Shown here: piece after piece, positions 1-11,734 of the stretch
Layout of the letters: every line of letters begins with the position of its first letter
How positions within the stretch are numbered: position 1 is the stretch's first letter
Assembly (NCBI RefSeq): GCF_021869535.1
Contig: NW_026262712.1
Coordinates: 46,172,884-46,236,883, forward strand
DNA length: 64,000 bases
Source of the DNA: Mytilus californianus
Taxonomy: Eukaryota; Mollusca; Bivalvia; Mytilida; Mytilidae
Reading direction: 5' to 3'
Program-made: the position numbers and the translations under genes
Notes under the pieces: model-generated
Seen by the model: the letters and a program-made list of their open reading frames with translations, nothing else
The model's database searches: none
What the model was told of the DNA's origin: nothing

Positions 1-1065
1 CGTGAAAATTTATTGTGACTAAAATCATATTCTCGTAACATTTAAAATACTTGACACTTATTTAAGGTAAAACACCTGGATATACACCTATATTTTCTTT
101 AAAAAAACCATACGATTGTTATTTAATTACGCTATGTCTAACATTATTTTCTCGCACAAAAACTTTGTATAAATATTGAATTTCAACTTTTATGGTGAGG
201 AATTTCACGGATTATAATTTTGTTCAAACACTTATAAAAATTCAGCTGGTATCAATATTTGATTATAGTGATGTTGATATGGAGGGCTCTAATTGAAAGA
301 GACTTTTTATGTGTTTAGTAAATGACAAAAGAAAATATAAAAAGAACAGAAGGTTATCTTCTAATGATATTTTTTAGAATACGTTCTCAAAGTCTTTCAC
401 TTATTCAACTATGCATTGAAACAAAATATGAAAAGAAGTAATCTAGGGTGAAAAACTTGAACAAAAGTAATCCATAGGCTGTAAATGTCGAGGTTTGAAC
501 ATTCAAGCATACATATTTGATTATATGTTCTTTATTAAATCTTATATTTCTCAGATCTGAAGCATGGTTTAAAAATCTAATAACAAGTAATCAAAAAGTT
601 ATTTGTCACAGAAAATTTTCAATAAATTTGTTATTGTTTCAAATTGCTTAAAATTGTCCAAGCTCATATTTTATATGAGGTATTTGTCTTCTAAACCTAA
701 GAAAAACGTAGAGATTAAAAAACATCTGTTATCAATATGATGTTAGCAAAAAAGCACTTTACTCTCGGGGAGTTGGCAGCTGGCACAACCCCAAAGACTT
801 TTTATTCTGAAATTTTTGTGTGCATTTATTACTGAGATGGTTGAATAAAAGGCAAACATCCAAAAGTAACTATTGCAATTTCAAGAAATGCAGCTCGCAA
901 ATAGTTATATCAAAGTTTGAAAATTGAAAGTTATTTTTTGGCGAAACATATAGAATATTTAACGAAACTATATTATACAATAATAAAAACATCGCAATTT
1001 TTGTGTAATTTCCATTGTTTAATTTCAATCTGCCTAAAAACGAAAGATACACTTTAACTCGGTTA
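1..1065. other. AT-rich non-coding stretch
   Basis: No credible coding exon, RNA gene or recognisable repeat. The open frames here are short, lack domain signatures and have the composition of random AT-rich sequence. Confidence 0.6.
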
Positions 1066-1298
1066 GATTGATTGATTGATTGGTATCTAACTGCATTTTT
1101 AGCATTATTGTGCTATTTTGTGGCGGTCACTTCTATTGGTGGAGGACGCCAGAGCGCCTTAGAAAAACAACCGACCTTCGTTACTAAAACTTTTAATCAT
1201 AGACATTTCAGAATAGAGTCGATTCGAACTCGAAACCTCATTGTTGACAGGCCGATGATAGAGTAGTTTTACTACTTTGACAACTCAGCCATCGAGGC
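1066..1298 (-). repeat. tRNA-derived SINE (minus strand)
   Basis: Read on the minus strand, the right end (1298 downward) begins like a tRNA. An A-box-like TGGCTGAGTTG lies at 1291-1281 and a B-box-like AGTTCGAATCG within 1231-1219, the usual internal Pol III promoter pair. A non-tRNA body of about 150 bp follows and ends in four ATCA/GATT-type units at 1066-1083, a common tail for molluscan SINEs. The tRNA part is not a working tRNA: its stems pair poorly. SINE identity is inferred from the A-box/B-box/tail layout. Confidence 0.7.
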
Positions 1299-1851
1299 AG
1301 CTTGACTCCTGCATTGAACATTTGATTAACTATAAGAATCAGATATGTCTGATCAGATCAATTCTCGGTTTGTTTTGACTTTTAAAAATATTGCTGTTGA
1401 GGTCAAAATTCCCTGACAAATTTACTTTCTATCTGACGAAAACACAACTCTTCCGAGAGAATTTTGACTTCGTTAAGAATGTCAGAGTCATGAATAAAAA
1501 ATCAAATATCCTATTATTACAAATTTTTGGTTTTGAGCTATGTTAATGTATATCTGTGTTTTGCTATGTGTTAAGAAATTGCTATACCATACTGAATTAA
1601 ACTGAAAGTACATACCTGAATCTGTCTTGACGTTAATGAAATGAAAATTTTAAAAAATTTGCGAAATAACCCAAGTGTGAAATAAGCTCAGATGAATTTG
1701 GTCCACTCCTATTGCTAAGAAAGACATTTCTGTTTGGATGTAAATAGAAAATTGATGATATGAATTAAAATCATTACATTTATTATAAAGTCAATGTAAT
1801 TCCGCCTTTTAGTATGGCACTACAAAATTACTAGAAACAGTTCATACTTAC
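1299..1851. other. non-coding stretch, probably intronic
   Basis: No coding or repeat signal recognised. It lies directly downstream (minus-strand sense) of the candidate first exon ending at 1852, so it would be the start of an intron leading off the left edge of the window. Confidence 0.4.
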
Positions 1852-1960
1852 CCATCGACAAATTGTATTATGCTGTCGCCTTGTTCGCCTGGTATGAAAC
1901 AACGATATTTTGTCATACGTCATTTGTTTTTTTAAAGTAAGATTAAACTTTAAATTTTTC
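1852..1960 (-). other. candidate first exon of an off-window B-box/PTB paralogue
   Basis: On the minus strand this segment ends in a strong donor, TGG|GTAAGTATG, at 1852/1851. The segment and its upstream flank resemble the sequences at 37721-37800, 42911-42990 and 63215-63320, which also end in GT donors (GTAAAT, GTAAAT, GTCAGT). Shared blocks include ATATTTTGTCATA followed by a T-rich run. The 63 kb and 37.7 kb copies lie 2.1-2.7 kb upstream of B-box exons, so this is read as an untranslated first exon of a further copy whose body lies left of the window or is lost. The 5-prime end is not defined. Confidence 0.45.
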
Positions 1961-2149
1961 CAGGTGAAACTACCTTTAGTAGAAATAACAAATCAGGACT
2001 AAGAGGTACATATATTCAACCTTTCTTAATAACGTGTACTATTCACACAATGTAAAAACTGATGCAACATATTTTTTTTGTTATTACATATGATCGGAGA
2101 CTTATGATACAAACATATTATACCAATAAATACGACAAAGGTAGCATTT

Positions 2150-2225
2150 TAATAAGTGGATATCTCAAGATTTACTAAGATCAAAGGTAGTTACATGTAC
2201 ATTAAAGTGATCTAATTTCAAGATA
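2150..2225. other. empty paralogous target site of the CACGGTG transposon
   Basis: The sequence around GTGGATATCTCAAG (2157-2170) matches both flanks of the transposon at 43261-48347. Left of GATAT it matches 43230-43260 and 38040-38067. Right of it, it matches 48348-48410, including the shared block AGGTAGTTACAT. Here the two flanks are contiguous with a single GATAT, so this copy shows the pre-insertion state. Confidence 0.7.
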
Positions 2226-2240
2226 AATAAAAAGTGAAAC

Positions 2241-3190
2241 AAATGGAAATAAATATGAAATTTTTCTGCTTCAGGTAAAACTTTACTTAATTGTCTGAAA
2301 TTATTTCATAAAAAATGAGATAAAATACAAAATGGATAAGCAGCTTTTCAAAAACAGTCTTTGGTTCTTTAAGAAAATATTAAAACAGAGATGTTTCTAT
2401 GCGTTACTCTACAATTTTCACGCATAATTGAAAAAGTCGACTACATTACCTATTTAAACAAGGCTTTAACTTAAAAAAAGGGGAATGTTGCTACAAATTC
2501 CATGTTTTAATTTATACTTTATCTAACTTTGATAACACTGATTTCCACATCAAATACATCAGAGAAGAACCCATCAAAATGCTCGACTTATATTATCAAC
2601 AACACATTTGTTGACTTTGTTGGAAGTATATCTTACTAGACAGATTATACGGTATTCAATGGCTTATATTTGTGCACCGCTTGTCGGCAATTTTGTTCTT
2701 AACAATATATTTTTCGTTGAATAATATGAAATAAAATCAAATAATTCGTAACACTATTTTTACGTGTAGAAAACGTTGTGATAGTACTGTTTTATAAAAT
2801 AATTTGAGTGTATTCAATTGATAAATTGACGCAGATGGACAATAACGCGTGAAGTTGCTGCATCGGTCGTGACATTATTGCCCAATTTTTTCAAGTATAT
2901 GGTCCTTTCTATGATCTCAATATATAAGGCTGTCAGAAGAAAGAAAAACATACAAATTTGCTGATAATAACTTGAAAAAATAAGGTCCTGGCTTACAATT
3001 TTGTTAATAGCAACAGTTTCCTATAGTTACAATGTAGTGTTATCTGTTTTGATATTACAGTTTAATAATTATACATTCGCTTTGTGAGTTATTATTATTT
3101 TCTTGAGAAAAGTAAATAACAAAAATACTGAACTCCGAGGAAAATTCGAAAAGGAAAATCCCTAATCAAATGGCAATATCAAAAGCTCAA
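2241..3190. other. non-coding stretch
   Basis: No gene, RNA or recognisable element. AT-rich throughout. Confidence 0.5.
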
Positions 3191-3250
3191 ACACATCAAA
3201 CGAACGGATAACAGCTGTCATATTCCTGACTTGGTACAGGCATTTTCGTA

Positions 3251-3565
3251 TGCAAATGCACGTAAAATCATTTCGAAAAAGATTTTACGAATGCCATAGA
3301 TTAACAAAAGTTCTGCAAATGCACGTAAAATCATTTCTAAAAAGATTTTACGAATGCCATAGATTAACAAAAGTTCTGCAAATGAACGTAAAATCATTTC
3401 TAAAAAGATTTTACGAATGCCATAGATTAACAAAAGTTCTGCAAATGAACGTAAAATCATTTCTAAAAAGATTTTACGAATGCCATAGATTAACAAAAGT
3501 TCTGCAAATGAACGTAAAATCATTTCTAAAAAGATTTTACGAATGCCATAGATTAACAAAAGTTC
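3251..3565 (+). repeat. 63-bp minisatellite, five copies
   Basis: Five head-to-tail units of 63 bp, nearly identical; the differences include GCACG versus GAACG and TTTCG versus TTTCT. Each unit contains a perfect 9-bp inverted pair, CGTAAAATC and GATTTTACG, separated by 11 bp, so every unit can form a hairpin. Because 63 is divisible by three and the unit has no stop in several frames, long repetitive open frames appear on both strands; these are not genes. The left flank (3195-3250) carries the dispersed-repeat sequence that includes GACTTGGTACAGG. Confidence 0.95.
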
Positions 3566-4834
3566 TGCTTCTTGTTATGTTTACCCTTATTCGCAAAAAC
3601 ATGAATAAGAAATAGAACATCGGTATATGAGGGTTGACTATGTTGAAACCAAGTTTTCGAAAGACAGGGGAGAGGTTTGGGGACCCTTATCAGCAAATAA
3701 GTGTTTTTACTAAACATTCATTTTGATTGAAGGACTTTTAACAAGGGTCAATGGTTTGTTATTGATTCAGCGGAAATGGTCCAACCTATTTCAGTTTTAA
3801 TGATTACATTGAATAGCAAATGTATTTTCATATGATTGAAGGTTTCAGTTGTACCACAACAGATGTATCTTTTGACCATTAATGTGTCTTCTGATATTCT
3901 CAATTAAAAAAAACCCGGAAATTTGTGTGTAAAAGTGCATATAAAAATAGAACGAAGTGTATATATTAATATTCAAATGAATAATTGAATAGCTATCAAA
4001 CAGGGAAGTGTTTGGTGGAGTTGGGTTTTGTAAAACATCGAATTTTCAATTAGCATTGACAAACTTTATTTCCATTGGGAAATAATGGACATGATCAAAA
4101 TCAAAAATTTTTGGAAGCCATTGAAATAGTGTAAGAGATAACGATTTGGAACCATATTCAAAAGAGAAAACTAACGACCTGATAAATGCTACAACATTGA
4201 TGAAAACAAGTATAATGACAGGCAGCAACCAATGCCAACCACTTGATGACAGGATCCTTGCTTGTTGCGAGGTAATTAAATATATAGTTGTGTTAGATAA
4301 GATTGGAAGTGCTGTAAACTGGGACATAAGACCAAGCAGTAAAATTAGTTGGAAAGGGTTTTAATCATCAGATCGATACTAATTAAAATAGAACTAAAAA
4401 AATATACAAAACATATACTAATCTAATAATATTAAAACTTACTAAAAACTAGTTCAAGGCCCAATTATTAATTGAAATATGTAGATAAACCGCCGTTTTA
4501 TCGATTACTAAACCTACTATGACATATGACTAGAATTCTGCATGGTCCACACTCTATTGTTATAATAGGACAGTAAGAATTACTTATTCCTTCAGATTTA
4601 AGCAACCACTCAACATGCTGATATAATGAAATGCTATATATGTATTAAATAACTTAGTTGTACAAAACAAGAAGATAAAAGTAACTAGAAAAGGATGAAG
4701 ACAATTATCGTTGAATGGAAATGCCCATATGAGTTTCACACATTACGAAGCAGCGCTTGCATATCCCAGTTGATACAATATACCAGGGCTTGTATTTCCT
4801 ATCATCATTTCCTTGATATAGTGGTGAGGTTAAA
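3566..4834. other. non-coding stretch
   Basis: Several short open frames on both strands (for example 4046-4364) show no domain, no conserved cysteine or motif pattern and no splice context. Nothing supportable seen. Confidence 0.5.
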
Positions 4835-5215
4835 GTCATTTGTTCGTAAATTTAATAGACGCCATCACGAGCTGGGTGACCGTTATTAAATATTCGTTTC
4901 ACAAATGATAGTGGATATGTTTCAACTGTCGTAACTTCAATCCCGTTCCCCTTTCCCCGAATGCAATCGACCTAATTAGACTTATTACTGGTTTGTTCTA
5001 AACATGAGCAAAGCAATCGGGGCAAGAGAAGCAGTATATGCTAACAATACTGGAGCACCTTATAATACACCAGGTTTAGGTGGGTGTCTTTGTTTCCCAG
5101 TCTTTAATTTCTTATAGTGTGTTATGTATACTGTTGTTCGTCTGTGGTTTTATGTTGTAATCACTTTGTCATTTTTTTTACTATGAATTTGAATGTCCCT
5201 CTGGTATCGTTCGCC
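4835..5215 (+). repeat. dispersed repeat family C, copy 1
   Basis: Matches 32140-32545 over most of its length (CGCCATCACGAG, TGACCGTTAT, then GAATGTCCCTCTGGTATC near the right end). Partial copies lie at 7375-7450 (minus), 25210-25390, 33200-33355, 60030-60185 and 61740-61965. No open frame or terminal inverted repeat was seen, so it is a non-autonomous element of unknown class. Confidence 0.75.
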
Positions 5216-5960
5216 TCTCTTATACGTACCCAGTAATAAGTGTTCTCCAAATATTAAAGCTCTACAAGCATTTAATATGACCGTAGGCTCTGTTGGTTTG
5301 CTGGTCTTCTTGAATGCAAGAAAACTGTCATAATCCGAATGGTATTCCACACCCGTTTATATATTCCATGACAAATTCACGAGATTCCATTAAAAATATC
5401 CCTAAACCTTAACCCTATCATTGACTTTTCCACTTAACTTCGAAATAAAACAACGCTGTCTCCGACATGAATCACGTATTGCTACAATTAGATGTTTCTG
5501 ATTTGTAACCACACCCTTCATTTAACATTACAGTCTTATGGTCTTTTCATGTTTATTGACATGACATTATTAGTTCGTTTCTGAATTATGAGTTAAAATA
5601 TCCCTTATGTATCTTTCTCTCATCTCATGAAGATCAATGTAAAACTATTTAACCAACCGTGAAGAGATCCCGAGTGATCACAAAGTAATCACGGCAACGG
5701 ACAAATTAACTTGTTTGTGGCGTTGATTCATTCATTTGTGATGTCCTGTGCTGTCGTTATTTTCGTTGTTATTCTGCGGTTTACATGTTGTAGTAGTGAA
5801 CTATCAAATTATGTATTCATGTATTTCTCTGTGTTGAGTGTTCTTCCTGTTGTTTGTACTGTATCCTTGTTACGAAGTGTAGTCATTTTAGCAGTATTAT
5901 TTATAATTACCATGTACGCGGGAAATTTGGTTAGCCATTGAACAAGGTTTAAACTATTTT
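5216..5960. other. non-coding stretch
   Basis: A hydrophobic open frame at 5711-5941 has no signal-peptide logic or homology I recognise and sits next to a dispersed repeat. Nothing supportable otherwise. Confidence 0.45.
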
Positions 5961-5965
5961 CATGT

Positions 5966-6185
5966 TCTGTACCAAGTCACGGATATGGCAGTTATTATCA
6001 AGTTGTCCATTTCTATGTATGTTGACGTTTGTTTATGTTGCAATTCAGTTGTTCTGTTGGTCCGTTGTTTTCCTCTTATATTTGATGTGTTTCCCTCGGT
6101 TTTAGTTTGTAACCCGGATTTGTTTTCTCTTAAACGATATATGACTTTTGAACAGCGGTATACTACTGTTGCCTTTATTTTTTCA
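5966..6185 (+). repeat. dispersed repeat family F (short copy)
   Basis: Begins CTGTACCAAGTCACGGATATGG and ends GAACAGCGGTATACTACTGTTGCC. The same two ends occur at 10603-10812 on the plus strand and 19548-19750 on the minus strand. A TTTGTAACCCGGATTTGTTTT core is shared by all three. It has no coding capacity. Confidence 0.8.
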
Positions 6186-6189
6186 TATA

Positions 6190-7374
6190 ATATATCATCT
6201 ATATACATAATGTAGCTGAATAATAGGTTAATGACAATGCTATATTTTCATTCTATTTCAAAAAGTGATTAATTAATAAATGTTCATTATTGTTAAACAT
6301 AATCCATATTTTCAGTAAGAGTTTGTACTATGCTTGATCAACGTATGTTTCTCGCGTTTTTTTTCCACACCGTGTAACAGGCCAGATTTATAGTTATAAT
6401 GTTAAAGCTTTACAGCAACACATGCACGTTTAATAAACACTACAGGCTTGTAGGAGCATGAATTAATCATTTTGAAAATAGAAAGGCAATACTAAAATCA
6501 TCAGAATCAGAGGCATCCATCTTTTTCACACTTTTGAATAAGTTTGATACTGATTCACTCGAAAATGTTCGCAGAAAGACAAAAATTGGTAACAAAATGT
6601 TATTCAAGGACAGTAAGTTCTATAAGAAGTCCATACAGTTCATATACTTATAGCTTAAAATCTTGCTGAACATTTAAGCAATTCACAGTTTGTTTCCTTC
6701 TTTGAATCAAATTCATCGCGATGATACACCAAACACGCAAAGATAGTCGAATACGAACTGACAATACCATGGCCAAAAAAAAAAAAAGAAAAATGAGCAA
6801 AAGACAATTAACAGTCTACATACACATCATAAAAACCTAAGATTTTGGTTTCATATGAAATAGTTTCTAGAAAAGTGACGACAGACAGGACCGACATTAA
6901 GTACATTACCTTGCATCGCCCTCAAAATGGAACTAGAATATGTTCAATATAAGCATACTTTAAGTACCAACTTTTATGGATATGTCCGACCTAGAGACAT
7001 TTAAAAGTTTTATTAATGAGACAAATAAGCAACTACATTACAATATATATCATACTTTATATCAATACAAGACGTAACAGTATACATAAAAAGTGTCTTA
7101 AAAGAATTACCTGTGGATGTAAGACAAAAGAAATATCAGTTATCTTTTTCTTGGTCACATTACATATGTAGGAATTCTAATGAAAGATTGTGTTTTATTA
7201 TAATAGCATGATATCAAAACTCTCTATGCTAGATACTTAAAAATAGATAATGTTACCACAATTAACAATGAAAATATTATATGCAATGTAATAAAAAAGT
7301 TTATATACTACAAACCAATGACAGTTAAATATCTTGTTACCCTTGTGGTCTAGCTAGAAATTATATTATACATG
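6190..7374. other. non-coding stretch
   Basis: AT-rich, with an A-run near 6775. No gene or element recognised. Confidence 0.5.
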
Positions 7375-7450
7375 CACTTAGCGAATGCAGCGGGGTAATC
7401 TTGGTTGGTCCGGAAGGGTAAGTAGATCCTAATCCACATGTGGCACCTAA
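7375..7450 (-). repeat. family C fragment
   Basis: On the minus strand it reads GGTGCCACATGTGGATTAGGATCTACTTACCCTTCCGG-like sequence. This is the same block seen at 32330-32375 and 61755-61800 (GGTGCCAC.GGTGGAGCAGGATCTGCTTACCC). It accounts for the tail of a signal-peptide-like open frame here. Confidence 0.65.
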
Positions 7451-8478
7451 TATATGCTCTAACGTCTTATGGTAGAAACAAGAATTTGCTGTACAGATAC
7501 CGACTACAGCTAGGAGAAAAAGTAAATTGATATGAACATCGATCTTACACAGGAGCTTATTATTTTTATTTCCATAAACAGTTAGTGATTTCCTAATACA
7601 AAACATGACTAAACTTCTTTTTAATACATAAGATTTCCGACTTCTTTATCTGCATGTACATCTATAGATACAAGAATGTTCAAGTTATATTTCATAAACA
7701 TAACCATCCACACAGAAGCGGCGATGACTTAGTTTCTAAAATGGTAACAAAGGTAAAAGGGCATAGTTGTTGATGAGGTGGAACAGACTAATAAGTTATG
7801 ACCGTACTGATATTTTTATGCTTTTGTGAAGATCCATTATTTTGCTTATTTGGAATAGAAGTCTGAATATAAATATAAATAAACATGTTATTTTTTATAT
7901 ACTAAAACAAGTACTCGCAAACTTTATTAACAAAAAGGGATTTTGTCATGTATGCAAAAAAAAAAAAAAGAGAACGTGATACAAAATATAGGTGTCCTGG
8001 TTCTCATGGTTAACCTTTTAAATCCTTTCAGCAATTGATGTTAAAAATGTTTTAATTTGAAGAGATATTTCAATTATAAGAATTAAAGTTTGGATTTGAT
8101 GTTTAAATTTTATTCATAATAACGTTTGAGACATAGTTGTGTTACAGGAATTTAAAAGAAATGATTAGTTTAGCCAGAATCTTTATAGGTAATAAGGTTA
8201 TTTATGCCTTTTTAAAGTTACCGACAGAAGATAAGGCCCAAATGTACTGTGTGTAAAGAAATTTAGAGGGATAACCCATTTACATGGAAACTCTCCGTAA
8301 CATTTGGATGCACCTTGAATGTATTACTCTATTCTATCTAATGATAGATAAAACACAGGAATAATACCAAATACAAGATAATCTTGTTAACTTTCACACG
8401 TGTAAACCGTATTGAAGGTAAATAATTAACACTTACTTTATCCAAACAAAACTTCAATTCGAAGGCAAATTATGTTAT
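7451..8478. other. non-coding stretch
   Basis: Contains a 13-base A-run near 7957. No gene or repeat recognised. Confidence 0.5.
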
Positions 8479-8637
8479 AGATAATGCATATTTTAAGGTT
8501 TTCTTGTCGTAGAACACACCGAGGGGTGTCAGGATTGATCAAATGAAAGACCGACCGTAGGGAGGTCTTTCTTTTGGCAATCCTGACACCCCGAGGTGTG
8601 TTCTACGACAAGAAAAACCTTAAAATATGCATTATCT
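8479..8637. repeat. hairpin MITE, about 75-bp arms
   Basis: Near-perfect inverted repeat. The left arm starts AGATAATGCATATTTTAAGG and the right arm is its complement ending GCATTATCT. The arms differ by a few substitutions and one-base indels. A second small stem, AAAGACC/GGTCTTT, sits in the centre around CGACCGTAGGGA. The whole 159 bp can fold back on itself. There is no coding sequence, as expected of a non-autonomous DNA transposon of the MITE type. Confidence 0.85.
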
Positions 8638-9334
8638 GACTTATATACCGTCAAAAAAATATTGTTTTTTTATAAAGATTTGCAAAATTTAGCATCCTAT
8701 TTTACCGACCACACTAAAGTGGGATATTCCTTTCTGATGCGTTCAGGTTTTAATACGCCCTACGGCTCATTTAGAATGTGAAATAAAACTCACTACATGT
8801 AATTAATCTAGATATAAATCTTAGAAATTATTATCCATACACAGTAAAAATATTACTGTACCTGCATGAAGTAGGACACAAATGAATTGTTACCATCTGA
8901 TAATGGTGTATGAAAAATACAAGACACTTTGTAAGTAATTTATTGTACCAACTTAGTTTATGGAAAGGGGGAGGTGCTATGTTTTTTTTTGTCTATTTGT
9001 AATGACATTTTATCGCGGAAAAGTGATTATTTTTTCAACAATTTTAATTGAATCGAATGAAATATTCAGAATGATTTTCTTTTAAATAGCAATACATTTT
9101 TTAACAGATAATCAGGATATAATTATATACCCTCCCCCACTCGACCTCATTGTAAGGTACGTGAATGTTATTCAATAGAAAATAAGAATATTTTATTAGT
9201 TAATCATTTGATAGAGTAAAAGGTATACATAAATGTAAAAAAGTTAAGAACTGACACGAAGGGGGCACGAAATCGTGATGCATGTACAGAAAACGAATAT
9301 CAATACATGTAGATCACAGTATGATTTCCTATTC
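8638..9334. other. non-coding stretch
   Basis: No supportable feature. An open frame that starts inside the hairpin (8596-8781) is a by-product of the inverted repeat. Confidence 0.5.
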
Positions 9335-9410
9335 AGTGTGTATCGTCCTGAACATGCATGAAATATTTGCCACTGGACGTTAAGTAACCATCAATCAATC
9401 AACCTATTCA
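9335..9410 (+). repeat. SINE 3-prime fragment
   Basis: Contains GCATGAAATATTTGCCACTGG, GACGTTAAG and a tail of ATCAATCAATCAAC. The core recurs, without a tail, at 36172-36212 and in a diverged form at 48033-48058. The tail type is the same as that of the SINE at 1066-1298. Confidence 0.65.
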
Positions 9411-9526
9411 GTGTGAATCAATAAAATTTTCAAAATCTTACACACGTGACGAATATGTTAAATCTAGTTTATTTTAAAGTGTTATGAAAGTTTTACATTA
9501 AAATTCATCTCGCATATATGATAATG

Positions 9527-9600
9527 TTGTCTGCTCTATGTTCGGGTTGTTGTCTCTTTGACACATTCCCCATTTCCATTCTCATTTCCATTCTCAATTT
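9527..9600 (-). repeat. family A terminal fragment
   Basis: Minus-strand copy of the end sequence GAATGGAAATGGGGAATGTG followed by TCAAAGAGACAACAACCCGA, identical in type to the ends at 15330, 36875 and 50520. Confidence 0.7.
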
Positions 9601-9947
9601 TAATGTCTCCGTATTGTAGCGATAAATTAACCAAACGTCACATTATTTATTTCTAAAATTAAAATTCGGGCAATGACGATTTTTTTTACACCTATCATAG
9701 ATTGAACTTTAAAAAATAAATTCCCAAATCGGCAACTGAAACTATCAGACGAATATAATTTTGAAGTAAATTATAGTTTGCATTTTTATCAAGGAAAATA
9801 ATGACCTCACACAGGTCATTATTGTATGCCTTGGAGCATATTTCATTGAAACATGGTATCGTCCAGGTTGATTCTGCGAAAGAATGACCTATCGTTCTGA
9901 AAGAAAATAACTCCATATAGGTATATAAAACTCAATAAACTAATCAT

Positions 9948-10165
9948 AGATACCAGGATTTAAATTTTGTACTTGCTGCAGACGCATGTTTCGTCTACAA
10001 AAGACTCATCAGTGACGTTTGAATCTAAAGATATGAAAAAGGCCAAAAGAAGTTCGAAGTTGAAGAGCATTGAGGACCAAAAATTTCTAAAAGTTTTGCC
10101 AAATACAGCTAGAGTAATCTATTCCTGAGGTAAAAAAAGCCTTAGTATTTCAAAAATTCAAAGTA
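9948..10165 (+). repeat. dispersed repeat family B, copy 1
   Basis: Starts near ACCAGGATTTAAATTTTGTA and contains GTTTCGTCTACAAAAGACTC, GAGCATTGAGGACCAAAA and ATTCCTGAGGTA. It matches 16705-16920 over its whole length. Parts occur inverted inside the larger repeat at 10305-10440. Confidence 0.8.
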
Positions 10166-10304
10166 TTGTAAACAGTTAATTTATAATAATAACCATATCA
10201 ATGATAATCCTGTCAACACAGAAGTGCTGACTACTAGGCTGGTGATACCCTTAAAATGATACTCAACTTGAAGACTTCAACTTAAACTGTAACTGAAATC
10301 AGGG

Positions 10305-10825
10305 AAGTTTTGGTCCTCGGTGCTCTTCGGCTTTGTACTTGTTTTGGCTTTCAAGCTTTTTTCATCTGAGCGTCACTGGATGGTCTTGTGTGGACGAGAC
10401 ACACGTCTGGCATATTGAATTTTAAGCCTAGTACCTTTTGTTAGCTATTATTCGTGTGTTTCTTTGTCCTATATGTTCTCCCATTTATTTGTATTGTGGT
10501 CCTGTCATGTGATGTTGTCGTTTTGGTGTTGTGTGACGTTGCCATAAAAGCGGGAGGTTTGGCATGCCACAAAACCAGGTTCAACCCACCATTTTTTTCT
10601 TAAAATGTCCTGTACCAAGTCAGGAAAATGGCCATTGTTATATTATAGTTCGTTTCTGTGTGTGTTACATTTTAATGTTGTGTTTTTGTTGTGTCGTTGT
10701 TCTACTCTTATATTTGATGCGTTTCCCTCAGTTTTAGTTTGTAACCCGGATTTGTTTTTATCTCTATCGATTTATGAGTTTCGAACAGCGGTATACTACT
10801 GTTGCCTTTATTTTTCAACTAGAGT
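10305..10825 (+). repeat. family F long copy (inverted partner at 19548-20090)
   Basis: A segment of about 520 bp that runs from the family-B-like block (GTCCTCGGTGCTCTTCGGC) through GGGAGGTTTGGCATGCCACA to the family F end (CAGCGGTATACTACTGTTGCC). The reverse complement of the whole segment is present at 19548-20090 with high identity. No protein-coding potential is recognised. Confidence 0.85.
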
Positions 10826-11699
10826 AAAAACTAAATTCTAGTTTCAGCAAATAGACCTAAGTGTGTAGGTTATGGTAGTACCTTTGGTTTCCTTGCTTGC
10901 CAGCTGAATCATGAAATCACTATTAGCTAAGCTACTATGGTCTTATGGACGGAGTCAATAGCAGAGAACCAATCAAAAGTAGGGACAGTATATAAACATA
11001 GTTTTACAAGTCAATTTAAAATAGGTTTTCAATCTAAATTTAAAATCAAATGTTATTTTTGAGCTAATTTACAACCATGTTTCAGAACTGTTCGATTTTC
11101 GATTTTTCATTTCAATCAATTACCGCAAACTTCTGTTAATTTATAACAAATTAAAAAATAATGATATAAGTATTATATATATAACAAAATTGAGAATAGA
11201 AATAGGGAATGTGTGAAAGAAACAACAACCCGACCAAAGAGCAGAACTTAAACATGTATTATAAGGATATGAAATATTGTTGTTGTTGTTGAATAAATCG
11301 ATTAAATTATTGTAAGCTACTGCTTACAGTATAGAATTGTACATATAAATAAATTAGTCATAAATGAACAGAGACGACAAATGAAGATGTAGGAGACAGA
11401 GGTGTTTAACTAAAGTTCACCATTAAAAAAAAATTGAAAAAATTGATATATCTGTATTGAACAGATTTATCTTAACAAATAACTGACACTAGAAGTGATA
11501 AATTATAACTGATAATCAATTAAATGATAATCAATAGACGATACAAAAATATACATTTCAAACTCTGAGTATTATGATATAACTGATTATACTGACAAAA
11601 CGTTATCAATTCCAATAACATTTGCAAATGCTGAAGTATTCCAGATACTAAGTCAGACTGTATTTAATACAATTGAAAAATCTGTTTTTGAAAATTAAG
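10826..11699. other. non-coding stretch with a family A end fragment
   Basis: The piece at 11190-11250 matches the family A terminus (GAATAGAAATAGGGAATGTG, AACAACCCGACCAAAGAGCA) on the plus strand. A short GTT run lies at 11278-11292. Otherwise no feature. Confidence 0.55.
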
Positions 11700-11734
11700 A
11701 ATTTTAACAAGAGAGACATGAACAACTTAGATAT

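Noticed and set aside
1219-1298. Possible tRNA gene
   Set aside because: A and B boxes are present but the acceptor and anticodon stems do not pair well, and a SINE body and tail follow. It is a tRNA-derived SINE head.
3218-3615. Repetitive ORFs of 113 and 121 residues on opposite strands
   Set aside because: Both are read-through of the 63-bp minisatellite, whose period is divisible by three.
5711-5941. 76-residue hydrophobic ORF resembling a membrane protein
   Set aside because: AT/T-rich sequence gives hydrophobic frames by chance; there is no splice context or homology, and the neighbour is a dispersed repeat.
7361-7606. 81-residue minus-strand ORF with a hydrophobic stretch and cysteines, like a small secreted peptide
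   Set aside because: Its C-terminal half is family C repeat sequence (also at 32330 and 61755), and the supposed signal region overlaps an acceptor-like pyrimidine tract. No conserved cysteine framework.
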